Position numbers and translations under genes: made by a program
In this document: positions 35,594-44,312 of the stretch, piece after piece
Position numbering within the stretch: the stretch's first letter is position 1
Layout of the letters: each line of letters begins with the position of its first letter
Notes under the pieces: generated by a model
The model's database searches: none
Seen by the model: only the letters and a program-made list of their open reading frames with translations
Told to the model about the DNA's origin: nothing
Origin: Motilimonas eburnea
Lineage (GTDB): Bacteria; Pseudomonadota; Gammaproteobacteria; Enterobacterales; CBDFNC01
Length of the DNA stretch: 64,000 nt
Assembly: GCF_021295345.1 (NCBI RefSeq)
Contig: NZ_JAIMJB010000007.1
Span: 1 to 64,000 of the forward strand
Direction of reading: 5' to 3'

Positions 35594-36084
35594 TGATTAC
35601 CGCCTTGCAACTGCGCTTCGGTGTACTCAGGTTTAAAGTGCTGGATGCCCTTCAACGACTCCGCAATTTCGGGCGGCATGTACTCTTCATCATGTTTAGC
35701 TAATACCTCAGACGCAGTGACAGTGTGAGAGTCCTTTAGTACTCCCATTGCCACGATACCCTGCCCTTCTCGGAATAAATCCGGCAAGATACCGTCAAAC
35801 TCAACGGTGACAAAATCTCCGCCCGCGTCATAAAGTTGAAAGCTGACTTTCAAACTATTCTGATCTCGTTCTACCGAGCCGGGTAACACCATGCCGCCGA
35901 TACGTAATCGTTGTCCTACCTCTGGTTTAACTAAATCTTTGCCTTTACCTTGAACTAATTCCGAAGGGGTGTAAAAAAGGTCGATGTTTTGCGACAAGGC
36001 ATAAAGTACCAATCCTACCGCGCTGCCTAAGCCTAAAACGATGGCTAAGATAGCGCCAAGGCGTTTCTTGCGTCTTGGGTTCAT
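35590..36084 (-). CDS. ccmE: Heme chaperone CcmE
   Basis: CcmE binds heme covalently in the periplasm and delivers it to CcmF. The 164-aa protein has an N-terminal membrane anchor (residues 10-30), a beta-barrel OB fold with [11 protein letters not shown], and the heme-binding histidine H131 with Y135 in [13 protein letters not shown]. The start overlaps the ccmD stop. Confidence 0.97.
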   Translation of the reverse strand: MNPRRKKRLGAILAIVLGLGSAVGLVLYALSQNIDLFYTPSELVQGKGKDLVKPEVGQRLRIGGMVLPGSVERDQNSLKVSFQLYDAGGDFVTVEFDGILPDLFREGQGIVAMGVLKDSHTVTASEVLAKHDEEYMPPEIAESLKGIQHFKPEYTEAQLQGGNQ

Positions 36085-36287
36085 AACGTGTTCTCCATAC
36101 TACGGGCCGCCTTAATACGTTTATTACGCTCGATATTGCTGCGCACTTGTTGCAGGATCCGGCGGCGAGTTAGGCGCGTATCGACAATAATCCAAACCAA
36201 GCTAGTTAAGCTGACACCAAATGCAAGCCACACATAAAAGCCATATCCACCCATGGCTAAAAAATCACTCAGGCTAGTAAATTCCAT
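36081..36287 (-). CDS. ccmD: Heme exporter protein CcmD
   Basis: CcmD is a small membrane protein that helps release holo-CcmE from the CcmABC complex. The 68-aa product has one membrane helix ([21 protein letters not shown]) preceded by FLAMGGYG and followed by a basic cytoplasmic tail ([25 protein letters not shown] region). It overlaps ccmC by one base and ccmE by four. Confidence 0.93.
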   Translation of the reverse strand: MEFTSLSDFLAMGGYGFYVWLAFGVSLTSLVWIIVDTRLTRRRILQQVRSNIERNKRIKAARSMENTL

Positions 36288-37033
36288 TATTTCTCCTGCA
36301 TTACTAGTGCTTTAACCCAAGGACGGTGGCACTCTCTTTGTAAGATTTCATTACGAAAGCGCATTAACATCAAGGCGCCAAAAAAAGCCTTAAATGCCAA
36401 TAGCATGATCAACAAGGGCCACAACATCGATGAATCAATCGAGGGTTTTGCAAACTTGGTGATAGTGGCGCCCTGATGCAGCGTGTTCCACCATTCCACC
36501 GAATAATGAATAATCGGGATGTTCACCACCCCGACCAAGGTTAATATGCCCGCTGCGCGTCCCGCCAATACCTTATCGGAAAAGGCGTTATATAATGCGA
36601 TCACGCCCAGGTATAAGAACAACAAAATCAACTCAGATGTTAATCTTGCATCCCACACCCACCAAGCGCCCCACATGGGCTTTCCCCACGCAGCACCGGT
36701 GAACAGAGCAATAAAGGTAAACACCGCCCCCACCGGCGCCATGGCTGCCACAGCCATATCCGCAAGGCGAATTTGCCATACCAAACCGATAAAAGCCGCA
36801 ATGGCCATGCTGGTGTAGGCACCCATCGACATAATGGCTGATGGCACATGAATATAAATAATGCGAAAGCTGTCGCCCTGTTGATAATCCGCTGGCGCAA
36901 ACGCGAGCCCCCATACCAAACCAACAACAAATGAAATTGAACAAACCGCGACAAACCAAGGAACGAGCTTTCCTGCGAGTTCATAGCTTGTTTGAGCTTT
37001 TGCATAAGGGTGTAACCACTTCCACATATTCAA
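36287..37033 (-). CDS. ccmC: Heme transporter CcmC
   Basis: CcmC presents heme to CcmE. The 248-aa protein has six membrane helices and a periplasmic WWD motif (WGKPMWGAWWVWDARLTSEL), with histidines in IYIHVPSAIMSMG and IIHYSVEWWNTLHQG as likely heme ligands. Upstream is a 117-bp gap to ccmB. That gap holds a small GGGC/GCCC hairpin (around 37056-37071) without a T-run, so the operon is probably continuous. Confidence 0.97.
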   Translation of the reverse strand: MNMWKWLHPYAKAQTSYELAGKLVPWFVAVCSISFVVGLVWGLAFAPADYQQGDSFRIIYIHVPSAIMSMGAYTSMAIAAFIGLVWQIRLADMAVAAMAPVGAVFTFIALFTGAAWGKPMWGAWWVWDARLTSELILLFLYLGVIALYNAFSDKVLAGRAAGILTLVGVVNIPIIHYSVEWWNTLHQGATITKFAKPSIDSSMLWPLLIMLLAFKAFFGALMLMRFRNEILQRECHRPWVKALVMQEK

Positions 37034-37150
37034 TAATCTCTTTTTTTATTATTGGGCCAACCTTGCCCATTTCTTATTAAAAACAACATACCCAGTTAGT
37101 AATATCTGCTCTGTCACTTTTCATGCTTATGACGTATGTCAATCATGGCG

Positions 37151-37819
37151 TTAACTGACGCTCACCCTTAAGGCTGCGGCCACAGCAAACGGCGCTAGCG
37201 TGATGGAGGCAATAGACATCGCCCCCAAGATAGCTAACGGACCAACAAAAGATTGATTAAAACTCGCCGCATCTATTGCCATGGTTGAAAAAATCAAAAC
37301 AGGAATACACAAGGGCAGCATAATTAAGCTTAAAATAATGCCGCCTTTACGTAAGCCTACCGTGAGCGCCACACCAATGGCACCAATAAAACTCAGCACA
37401 GGTGTGCCTATTAACAAAGTCAGCAACACTGCCCAATAGGTGGTTAAATCCAGTGATAACAAAACAGCAATTAAGGGAGAAATCAAAATTATCGGTAATC
37501 CCGTTAATAGCCAATGGGCGATCATTTTTGCCGTGACCAATAAAGGTAATGGATACGGGCTTAACATCAATTGCTCTAGCCCTCCGTCACTAAAGTCATC
37601 CTTAAACAATCGCTCTAAAGACAACAAGGACGACAACAGCGCGGCTACCCAGATAATCCCCGGTGCAATACGCATTAATAATTGGGGCTCCGGCCCAACC
37701 CCTAACGGAAATAAGGTGATCACTATGATAAAAAACCAAAGCGGGTTAAACACATCAGCAATACGACGAAAAGCCGTTAACAGTTCACGACGTAGTACCT
37801 GATAGAATGCATTACTCAT
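37151..37819 (-). CDS. ccmB: Heme exporter protein CcmB
   Basis: CcmB is the membrane subunit of the CcmAB ATPase that frees holo-CcmE from CcmC. The 222-aa protein has six hydrophobic segments. Typical blocks are RRELLTAFRRIADVFNPLWFF, ERLFKDDFSDGGLEQL and GAIGVALTVGLRKGGIIL. It overlaps ccmA by 4 nt. Confidence 0.96.
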   Translation of the reverse strand: MSNAFYQVLRRELLTAFRRIADVFNPLWFFIIVITLFPLGVGPEPQLLMRIAPGIIWVAALLSSLLSLERLFKDDFSDGGLEQLMLSPYPLPLLVTAKMIAHWLLTGLPIILISPLIAVLLSLDLTTYWAVLLTLLIGTPVLSFIGAIGVALTVGLRKGGIILSLIMLPLCIPVLIFSTMAIDAASFNQSFVGPLAILGAMSIASITLAPFAVAAALRVSVS

Positions 37820-38466
37820 AACCCATCTCCTGAGTACATTCTGTCTAATTCTGGTTTGACCATAGTAAGCTTAGAAAAAGCATCAGAGGGCAGAGCTAAA
37901 TCTTGGTGTGTGGTTAACAAAATCATACCACCGCGCTTTGCATGCTCTACAAATAACTGCTCCAACACCTTCACACCATTTTTATCAATAGCAGTGAACG
38001 GCTCATCCAAGATCCATAATGTCGCTGTTGAGATCCATAACCTAGCCAAAGCAACTCGACGTTGTTGCCCAGCCGACAATTGTGCTGCGGGTATATCTTC
38101 TAGGCCAACGAGGCCAACTTGGGCGAGAATGGCGTATAAATCACCTTGAAAGTCTGGCTCGAACATTTGCTGGTAAAAATACACATTTTCTAGTGCGCTT
38201 AATTCTGGTTTTACACCACTGTGATGCCCTAAATAAAGCAATGCCCGTTGGAAGCGTTCACGATCATCCAAGATAGCTTGACCCTGCCAAAAAACCTGAC
38301 CATGATAAGGGGACATAAGACCAACTAACAGCCTGAATAAACTGGTTTTACCTACTCCGTTAGGGCCTTCAACTTGAATGATTTGGCCTGGCGCTACGGT
38401 TAGGTTTAGGTCTTCAAATAATAACCTGTCTTCTCTCACGCAACTGAGGGACTTTGCTTCCAGCAT
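37816..38466 (-). CDS. ccmA: Heme exporter ATP-binding protein CcmA
   Basis: CcmA is the ABC ATPase of the CcmABCD complex. The 216-aa protein has the Walker A GPNGVGKT (34-41), the signature LSAGQQRRVALARLW and the Walker B LWILDEPFTAID. It is the first gene of the ccm operon. The 111-bp divergent region upstream (38467-38577) must hold its promoter, but no clear boxes were identified. Confidence 0.97.
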   Translation of the reverse strand: MLEAKSLSCVREDRLLFEDLNLTVAPGQIIQVEGPNGVGKTSLFRLLVGLMSPYHGQVFWQGQAILDDRERFQRALLYLGHHSGVKPELSALENVYFYQQMFEPDFQGDLYAILAQVGLVGLEDIPAAQLSAGQQRRVALARLWISTATLWILDEPFTAIDKNGVKVLEQLFVEHAKRGGMILLTTHQDLALPSDAFSKLTMVKPELDRMYSGDGL

Positions 38467-38577
38467 GGGTTACGCACTATGATGATAATTGGATGCGGAT
38501 AATAGCATACAAAATGCAACGGATTAACCTGTGTTGGCGCTGTTTTCCTCTGGTTTTACCGAGATTTCATTTCAGGA

Positions 38578-39387
38578 TTGATGATGGTTCATAAAATTAA
38601 CCACAGTACTAATACGGTTAAATCAGGGCTTACGCCGTCAAATAAGCCCGCTCAAATAGCCAAAGACGCATTAACCCCCACCCCATCGAATCATGGCCAT
38701 AACGGGGCTAACGTTAACTTAGGGCAAGCTGGCATTGCCCCCACTCTCGCGGCCCAAGTAGCCAATTTAATGCAAATAATCATTACATTAGACCCAGCAG
38801 CGTCAACCAAAATACACTCATTATTAGGCCAATTACTGCCGTCATCCCCGCAGCAAGTGTTAATACTGCTTAGCCACTTACTCAGCCACCCTAAACACAA
38901 GTTCCAAGGCATGTTGTTACTGTGGCTCAATCTAAAAAAACAATCGGCATTACCATCAAACATAACGACAGAGCTGAGCCAGCTGATTGAAAAGATGCAG
39001 TTAAAACACCTTGATAATGCCAATCAACAGATCTGGCTATTACAGTTACCATGGTGGCTTGATCACCAATTAAAGCCATTACAACTTAAGCTGGTAAAAC
39101 CTAAATCCAAACAAACTAAACGAAAGTGGCAATTGAAACTCAAGTTACCCACTCAAAAAAGTGAGATGTTAGCTGATTGCTGGCTCGATGAAAGTGACAT
39201 CGACATTAAGATTTACTGCGATAATCAGACCGACCTTGAACAAGTATGCCAGCATGCTCCATTACTGATTAACCAGCTTAATCAGGCTGGCTTGAGCGCC
39301 CATTGCCAACATTTTATGGGACAAGTACCCAGTGACTTAGTCGCTGAATTTGATGACAACCGATCGGGTTTCGACATATTAGTGTGA
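38578..39387 (+). CDS. FliK-like protein (second hook-length-control type)
   Basis: This is a 269-aa soluble protein. The N-terminal 55 residues are polar and low-complexity (NTVKSGLTPSNKPAQ; TPTPSNHGHNGAN). The middle is leucine-rich, with PSSPQQVLILLSHLLSH. The C-terminal region (about 185-265; KWQLKLKLPTQKSEMLADCWLDES, key parts WQLKLKLP and LINQLNQAGLSAH) has the beta-helix pattern of the FliK C-terminal domain. It is followed by a stand-alone FlhB-like gene, and a FliK/FlhB pair is functionally sensible because FliK triggers the FlhB export switch. Sequence similarity is weak; the context is the main argument. Confidence 0.6.
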   Translation: MMMVHKINHSTNTVKSGLTPSNKPAQIAKDALTPTPSNHGHNGANVNLGQAGIAPTLAAQVANLMQIIITLDPAASTKIHSLLGQLLPSSPQQVLILLSHLLSHPKHKFQGMLLLWLNLKKQSALPSNITTELSQLIEKMQLKHLDNANQQIWLLQLPWWLDHQLKPLQLKLVKPKSKQTKRKWQLKLKLPTQKSEMLADCWLDESDIDIKIYCDNQTDLEQVCQHAPLLINQLNQAGLSAHCQHFMGQVPSDLVAEFDDNRSGFDILV

Positions 39388-39417
39388 AAAGCACACAGAT
39401 TAGGGAGGCTTTAGTCA

Positions 39418-39711
39418 GTGAAAAAGTCCATTTCCATTAGCTACAATTCAAGCCAAGGTGCACCTACCATAGAGCAAAAAGTGTCAGGTGCGGCAGCAGA
39501 GCAACTCAATCAAGCCGCCCAAGAAGCGGGGATTCTATTACATCAAGATGAGCATTTAATGAGTTTGCTAGAAAGCTTGGAGCAAGGTGAAGAAATACCT
39601 GAATCACTTTACGTGCTGATGGCCGAATTAATCAGCTTTTCCTATTTACTGCAGGGGAAATTTCCTGAGCATTGGCATAAAGATGGCAACCCCATCGAAC
39701 TTGAAATTTAA
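39418..39711 (+). CDS. Stand-alone FlhB C-terminal-domain protein (FhlB-like)
   Basis: The 97-aa protein matches the cytoplasmic domain of FlhB/YscU after the autocleavage site. KVSGAAAEQLNQAAQEAGILL corresponds to the helix in full-length FlhB (VDQIALKIREIAREYEVPVM), and LMSLLESLEQGEEIPESLYVLMAELISF to its last helices (SPQLCRAIYHTTELEQEIPHELFVAVAQIL region). The NPTH cleavage motif is absent (QGAPTI in its place). Such FhlB paralogs can partly replace the FlhB tail in other bacteria. GTG at 39418 follows GGGAGG. It lies 30 nt after the FliK-like gene. Confidence 0.8.
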   Translation: MKKSISISYNSSQGAPTIEQKVSGAAAEQLNQAAQEAGILLHQDEHLMSLLESLEQGEEIPESLYVLMAELISFSYLLQGKFPEHWHKDGNPIELEI

Positions 39712-39712
39712 T

Positions 39713-39732
39713 AGCCCCATGGTAATGAGGCT
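39713..39732. terminator. Weak bidirectional hairpin between convergent genes
   Basis: AGCCCCAT (39713-39720) and ATGAGGCT (39725-39732) form an 8-bp stem with one mismatch and a GGTA loop. It sits between the convergent FhlB-like and DUF2802 genes. There is no clear T-run on either strand, so efficiency is uncertain. Confidence 0.45.
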
Positions 39733-39743
39733 AACCATTAAGA

Positions 39744-40151
39744 TTAAGACTTGCCATGCAGGCGAATTAAGAGCTCTGCTTCCGCTTTAGGCAGCTCACA
39801 TTCGTTCATTAACTCGTCAAGACCTGCACCTAGGGCGACCATCTTAACGGCTCGGCTATAGAGTTTGTTCTCTGGCGCCAGGTCCACTATTTCTTGCTGC
39901 TTTTCAATGGAGTCTTTTAATTCTCGCTGCAGGCCTTGAAAACGTTTTCCTAAGCCAACCGAGCCGGTATGAAGCTCAACAATTTGCTTATTTAAACTCT
40001 CTTTGGACTTATCGAGATCTTTGACCACCTTCTGCAAGGCCAATATCTTCCTCGCCTGTTTCTTGGTGGTCAGCACAGTCAAAATGAGGGCGATTAAGGA
40101 AACCAATAAGGCAAGCCCGCTTAGGCTTGCCAATACAATAGGATCTAGCAT
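39744..40151 (-). CDS. fipA: DUF2802 protein, FipA-like polar flagellum factor
   Basis: This is a 135-aa protein with one N-terminal membrane helix (residues 5-29), a coiled coil (about 35-95) and the C-terminal DUF2802 domain (RAVKMVALGAGLDELMNECELPKAEAELL). In polar flagellates, DUF2802 proteins next to cheW, named FipA, bind FlhF and help place the flagellum at the pole. The same position at the end of the che operon and the presence of flhF in this cluster support that role. The symbol is by family and context. Confidence 0.8.
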   Translation of the reverse strand: MLDPIVLASLSGLALLVSLIALILTVLTTKKQARKILALQKVVKDLDKSKESLNKQIVELHTGSVGLGKRFQGLQRELKDSIEKQQEIVDLAPENKLYSRAVKMVALGAGLDELMNECELPKAEAELLIRLHGKS

Positions 40152-40154
40152 GTC

Positions 40155-40643
40155 TTACAGCGCACTCATTTCATCCCATTCTTCATCACTTAAGAGCTTA
40201 TTCAGATCAACAAGAATTAGCAGCTGGCCATCGCGATTGCTGACGCCTTGAATAAATTTGGCACTTTCTTCTGTTCCGACATTCGGTGCAGTATCGATTT
40301 CCGATGCTCTTAAATACACCACTTCGGCAACGCTATCGACCATAATCCCAATCACTTGTTTCTCAGCTTCAATGATCACAATACGAGAGTTATCACTGAC
40401 TTCAGAAGGACATAAACCAAAACGCGAGCGAGTGTCTATTACCGTTACCACATTACCGCGCAGGTTAATGATCCCGAGTACATAATCGGGAGCACCAGGA
40501 ACCGGGGCTATCTCGGTGTAGCGTAAAACCTCTTGTACCTGCATAACATTGATGCCGTAGGTTTCATTTTCAAGCTGAAAGGTTACCCATTGCAAAACTT
40601 CGTCTTCAGACACATTCTCAGCCACATTTCGTTGTTCACTCAT
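40155..40643 (-). CDS. cheW: Chemotaxis coupling protein CheW
   Basis: CheW links chemoreceptors to CheA. The 162-aa single-domain protein has WVTFQLENETYGINVMQVQEVL, the VLGIINLRGNVVTVIDTRSRF core and VDSVAEVVYLRASEID. It ends 3 nt before fipA. A 112-bp gap separates it from parP; no clear terminator or promoter is visible there. Confidence 0.96.
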   Translation of the reverse strand: MSEQRNVAENVSEDEVLQWVTFQLENETYGINVMQVQEVLRYTEIAPVPGAPDYVLGIINLRGNVVTVIDTRSRFGLCPSEVSDNSRIVIIEAEKQVIGIMVDSVAEVVYLRASEIDTAPNVGTEESAKFIQGVSNRDGQLLILVDLNKLLSDEEWDEMSAL

Positions 40644-40755
40644 CCGCTTTCCCTCTAACCTAGAATATCGTTACCTAACATAAAATTAGCACGACACTGA
40701 TAATAATGATGTAAAAACTGTTCTGTTATACAAAATATTTGATAAAAGACCTTTT

Positions 40756-41712
40756 TTATACGCCTTCTATGTTTACCCCGCGTGATAATAGTTTCACGAG
40801 TTCACTGACATGCAGTAAAGCACACATCTTCTTCTTGACCATCCCCGCCAGCCAAGGACGTTTGCCTTCTTGATTGCGCCACTTGACTTGGTCTTTAGTT
40901 AATTTTTCAGTACCAATTAAACTACAGCAACTTAATCCCCATTGGGTATCGCCGAGCAATATGAGGTATTTATATTCCACCTCTTGCGGTGCACTCTCTG
41001 TCATCACCCATTTGGCAGTATCGACGACATTGAGTTTCTTATCTCGTTGAGTCATGATGCCCGAGAACCAAGGCGGTTTGCCAAAAAGGCTCGTCACACC
41101 ATCAATTTTGTGGATCCCGCCTAGCTCCGTCAACATCACCGCAAAAGATATGCCTGCAACTTCAAAAAATAGCGCCTGAAATTCCTCTTCTGGCTCGATA
41201 TTTTTCCAACCAGACGACATATTGGGCGGGGCAGAAGCGACGTCGACATCAGTCTGCTCAGTTAATTGCACCTCTTGGGTAGCGAGCACTTCGGGTTCAG
41301 GTTCAGGTTCAGGTTCAGGTTCAGGTTCAGGTTCAGGTTCAGCAAAAACCAGTTCATCAGGCAATACCGCGCCCATTGATACTAAGCTACCCAGTTGATC
41401 GTCTACTTCCTCTAAGAGTGAATCAACCGACAATGTAGGCTCAGCTTGTTTCTCAGGTAAGGGTTGCAGCGCCGGTTGCTCGGGTTGCGCCACGTTGTCC
41501 AATAAACGTTGAATGTTACCCTCTTGATGCGAAACCGGACTGACATTCACTGGGACATGAACTGGTTTAGGCGTCGCAGGATGGAGCTCACTGGCTTGCG
41601 CCTGTGACAACGTCTGTTGCGGATCCTGGCGCTCAGTAGGCTCCATTTTAGGCTCATCCAGTAGCGCAGAAAAATAACGCTCCATTGCATCTTCATTGGG
41701 CAAACGACTCAT
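40756..41712 (-). CDS. parP: CheW-domain polar array protein ParP
   Basis: This is a 318-aa protein. The N-terminal part is low-complexity and contains an uninterrupted run of eight Glu-Pro pairs near residue 125-140. The C-terminal CheW-like domain (about 185-318) begins EFQALFFEVAGISFAVMLTELGGI and includes SGIMTQRDKKLNVVDTAKWVM. In Vibrio, ParP has such an AIF/CheW-like domain, binds CheA and ParC, and keeps arrays at the old pole. Its place between cheW and parC matches. The start has AGGAATT about 11 nt upstream. Confidence 0.85.
   Translation of the reverse strand: MSRLPNEDAMERYFSALLDEPKMEPTERQDPQQTLSQAQASELHPATPKPVHVPVNVSPVSHQEGNIQRLLDNVAQPEQPALQPLPEKQAEPTLSVDSLLEEVDDQLGSLVSMGAVLPDELVFAEPEPEPEPEPEPEPEPEVLATQEVQLTEQTDVDVASAPPNMSSGWKNIEPEEEFQALFFEVAGISFAVMLTELGGIHKIDGVTSLFGKPPWFSGIMTQRDKKLNVVDTAKWVMTESAPQEVEYKYLILLGDTQWGLSCCSLIGTEKLTKDQVKWRNQEGKRPWLAGMVKKKMCALLHVSELVKLLSRGVNIEGV
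41294..41341 (-). repeat. (GGTTCA)8 hexanucleotide microsatellite in parP
   Basis: Eight perfect in-frame copies of GGTTCA (plus strand) encode the Glu-Pro run of ParP. Unit length six keeps the reading frame, so slippage would only lengthen or shorten the linker. Confidence 0.95.
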
Positions 41713-41804
41713 TTTTTTAGCCTAATTCCTTTCATCCATATCGCATCATCTCAGTGTTGGTCGTGATACACCCGCGAGGGGCCACACGTGCAGCCTGTGT
41801 TAAA

Positions 41805-42590
41805 CTATTTTGCTTGCTCTTTGTTCTCTAATTGCTGCAAATGGTTAAGTAAGGTTTCATAAGCAAACACGCCGCGACAATTACGTGAATAAGCCGACGG
41901 GGGAATATGCTTTAAACTGGCGTCTCGGAACTTAGTATCTATCGGGATCACCGAATTCCAAGCATCCTTAGGGTATTTATCTTTTATGGCTTGCAACGTG
42001 CTCAGTGAGGCCTTGGTTCGCTTATCAAACATGGTAGGAATCACACAATACTTAAATGGCGTTGGCCTTGAACGCTGCATGATATTGAAAGTACGGATCA
42101 TTCGCTCAAGCCCTTTCAAGGCAAGAAACTCTGTTTGTACGGGTACTAATATTCGGTTACACGCCGCAAGCGCATTCACCATCATCACACCCAATACCGG
42201 CGGACAATCGATTAACACATAATCATAATCGTTACTGACTTGGTCAAGCGCCCGTCTTAGAAACAGCCCCATGCCCTCTCGATTACCCAGAACCCGATCA
42301 AGGGTGGCTAGCGCCATGTTGGCAGGAATGATGTCTAAGCCTTCGAACGGCGTTTTCAAGGTATAGCGTAATACCGCCTCCCTAGTGGGTGAAGGCGTTT
42401 GGAATAATTCATACAAGGTGCCATCAATTAAGTCGGAGTCATAACCGAGGTAACTGGTCAAGGATGCATGGGGGTCGGTATCGATCAGCAATACCCTGTG
42501 TCCTCGCTCAGCCAATAAGCCAGCCAGTGAGATCACCGTTGTAGTTTTGCCTACACCACCCTTTTGATTTGCCACGGTCCAAACGATCAA
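41805..42590 (-). CDS. parC: ParA-like ATPase ParC
   Basis: ParC positions chemosensory arrays at the cell pole. The 261-aa protein has the deviant Walker A KGGVGKTT (residues about 10-17), the Walker B YVLIDCPPVLG and LIDTDPHASLTSYLG. The start is a TTG at 42588-42590, four bases after the motD-like stop, with AGGA about 8 nt upstream. An upstream ATG would read through the motB-like 3' end with unrelated residues. This ParC is not topoisomerase IV. Confidence 0.88.
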   Translation of the reverse strand: MIVWTVANQKGGVGKTTTVISLAGLLAERGHRVLLIDTDPHASLTSYLGYDSDLIDGTLYELFQTPSPTREAVLRYTLKTPFEGLDIIPANMALATLDRVLGNREGMGLFLRRALDQVSNDYDYVLIDCPPVLGVMMVNALAACNRILVPVQTEFLALKGLERMIRTFNIMQRSRPTPFKYCVIPTMFDKRTKASLSTLQAIKDKYPKDAWNSVIPIDTKFRDASLKHIPPSAYSRNCRGVFAYETLLNHLQQLENKEQAK

Positions 42591-42594
42591 AGTG

Positions 42595-43563
42595 CTATTC
42601 CTGTCTTGTGGTAATTCGTAAGCCACCGTTAGGCAGCTCAACCTCAATTATTTTACTCTCTTCATTGTTATCGGCACCCTCCCTAGAAAGTATAGGTTCA
42701 GTCGTCGCTTCTGGGGGAGTTTCAATACTCGCTTCTACGTCTATCAGGTCATCCTGCGCCTTTGCCTCGTAAGCATATTTCGATAACGCAATCACCACTC
42801 GGCGATTTTTTCTTCGCCCCTCATCGGTGGTATTGCTCGCAATAGGATAATACTCACCATAACCCTCAACCGCCAACCTTGCTGGGTTAACACCGTCGGC
42901 TTCAAGTAAACGTAAAATACTTGTGGCGCGTGCCACTGACAGCTCCCAATTTGAAGTAAAAACCTCGGTATTGATACCCTGATCGTCGGTATAGCCTCTG
43001 ACCCGTAAAAAATTACTGACCGGCGTTAATATGGCTGCGATACGACTAATCAACTCTTTGGAGGCCAATGATGCTTGGGCACTGCCACTTGGAAAAATCA
43101 AGCCACTGCTGATATCTATGGTTAGCCAATCGCCATCTAAGGTCACACTGGCTTGACCATTTTCAAGCTCCTTTAATAGGCTTTCATTCAATTCAGTTTC
43201 AAGGGAAGTTAAAGGCGCACCTAGTTTATTGCGGTCTAAATTAGATAAATCCTGCCCGCCATCAACCACAGAGCCTGCATCTTCCATCAAACCCGCGCCT
43301 TGCTCTTGAATTATTTCGTCTGCTTCATTATCCAAGATACCTTCTGTATCGGATACTTCAACGTGCTTAGAAAACTCTTTGGTCGCGGTGTAAAAATTCT
43401 CAATCACCACCTTATACTTATCTTCATTCACCGAGGCGGCGGCATATAACACAACAAATAGCGCAAACATTAACGTCATGTAGTCAGCATAAGACACCAA
43501 CCAACGTTCAGTATGGTTATGCTCTGGAACGTGCTTTTTTCTTGAGCGCCGCGCCATGCTCAA
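42595..43563 (-). CDS. motD: Stator protein, MotB/MotD-like
   Basis: This is a 322-aa protein. Its single membrane helix (SYADYMTLMFALFVVLYAAA, about residues 25-44) carries the proton or sodium-binding aspartate in SYADYM. A periplasmic linker is followed by an OmpA-like peptidoglycan-binding domain (VRGYTDDQGIN, NWELSVARATSILRLLE, VEGYGEYYP, KNRRVVIAL). A motC/motD pair inside the che operon is known in Pseudomonas, where it supports swarming as a second stator. Ion type cannot be decided here. It overlaps the MotA-like gene by 4 nt. Confidence 0.9.
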   Translation of the reverse strand: MSMARRSRKKHVPEHNHTERWLVSYADYMTLMFALFVVLYAAASVNEDKYKVVIENFYTATKEFSKHVEVSDTEGILDNEADEIIQEQGAGLMEDAGSVVDGGQDLSNLDRNKLGAPLTSLETELNESLLKELENGQASVTLDGDWLTIDISSGLIFPSGSAQASLASKELISRIAAILTPVSNFLRVRGYTDDQGINTEVFTSNWELSVARATSILRLLEADGVNPARLAVEGYGEYYPIASNTTDEGRRKNRRVVIALSKYAYEAKAQDDLIDVEASIETPPEATTEPILSREGADNNEESKIIEVELPNGGLRITTRQE

Positions 43564-44312
43564 TGCCTCTCAGTGGCAAACGACTCTAAACGCCGCTCTA
43601 TCACTAGCGCATTCTCACCATTGACAATGGCCACTAAGCCCTCGATGGTCATTTCATGATAAAGGGTTTGTTTATAGTTCAGCGCGCGTAATTTATGGCA
43701 AATCGGTAAAAAGACAAAGTTAGCAAATCCGACACCATAAATGGTTGCCACAAAGGCAGCGGCGATACCTCGTCCTAACACACTAGGATCATCGATATTG
43801 GACATGGCTTGGATAAGCCCTAATACCGCGCCTATTATCCCAACCGTTGGGCTGTAGCCCCCCATGGCCTCATAGACCTTAGCGCTGCGCTCGTAATACT
43901 CTTGTTTAAGATCAACGTCTTGTTCTAAAACGCTGCGTAGGGTTATCGCATCAACACCGTCAACAATCATAGACAAGCCTTTGCTGGTAAAGCTGTCCAA
44001 TTTCGTGTTGTCGATATCCGCCTCCAACGCTAAAAAGCCTTGGGTTCTTGCCGTGCTTGCCCACTGCTTTAACTTTGCCGTTTGCCGTTTAACGGGTAAG
44101 ACATCTGGCGTAATAAGCTGAGGAAGCAAGCGAATGGCATGACCAAATTGATCCGCAGTGGATTGAAATAATACTGCGCCTATGGTGCCGCCAAACACAA
44201 TCACAAAAGCGGCAAGATTTAACAGAAAAGACAGCGACCCACCCGTGATCGACTCTGCGATGATAAGTGAGGCGAATGCCAAAAATAGACCAAACAACCC
44301 CAAAATATCCAT
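43560..44312 (-). CDS. motC: Stator protein, MotA/MotC-like
   Basis: This is a 250-aa inner-membrane protein with four helices. The functional prolines lie in MGGYSPTVGIIGAVLGLIQAM and in FVFLPICHKL (TM3 and TM4). The cytoplasmic loop has the charged segment expected to contact FliG (DSFTSKGLSMIVDGVDAITL). It is paired with the MotD-like gene and overlaps cheB by one base. Confidence 0.9.
   Translation of the reverse strand: MDILGLFGLFLAFASLIIAESITGGSLSFLLNLAAFVIVFGGTIGAVLFQSTADQFGHAIRLLPQLITPDVLPVKRQTAKLKQWASTARTQGFLALEADIDNTKLDSFTSKGLSMIVDGVDAITLRSVLEQDVDLKQEYYERSAKVYEAMGGYSPTVGIIGAVLGLIQAMSNIDDPSVLGRGIAAAFVATIYGVGFANFVFLPICHKLRALNYKQTLYHEMTIEGLVAIVNGENALVIERRLESFATERH

Noticed and set aside
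37034-37150. Terminator in the ccmB-ccmC gap
   Set aside because: The GGGC/GCCC hairpin is short, and on the transcribed strand it is followed by A-rich, not T-rich, sequence.
38535-38550. TGGCGCTGTTTTCCTC as a sigma-54 promoter for the FliK-like gene
   Set aside because: The -12 element reads TTCC and lacks the invariant GC, so it is not a convincing site.
41294-41341. GGTTCA tandem array as a CRISPR-like or uptake-sequence array
   Set aside because: It is a contiguous hexamer inside the parP frame that encodes Glu-Pro pairs, with no spacers.
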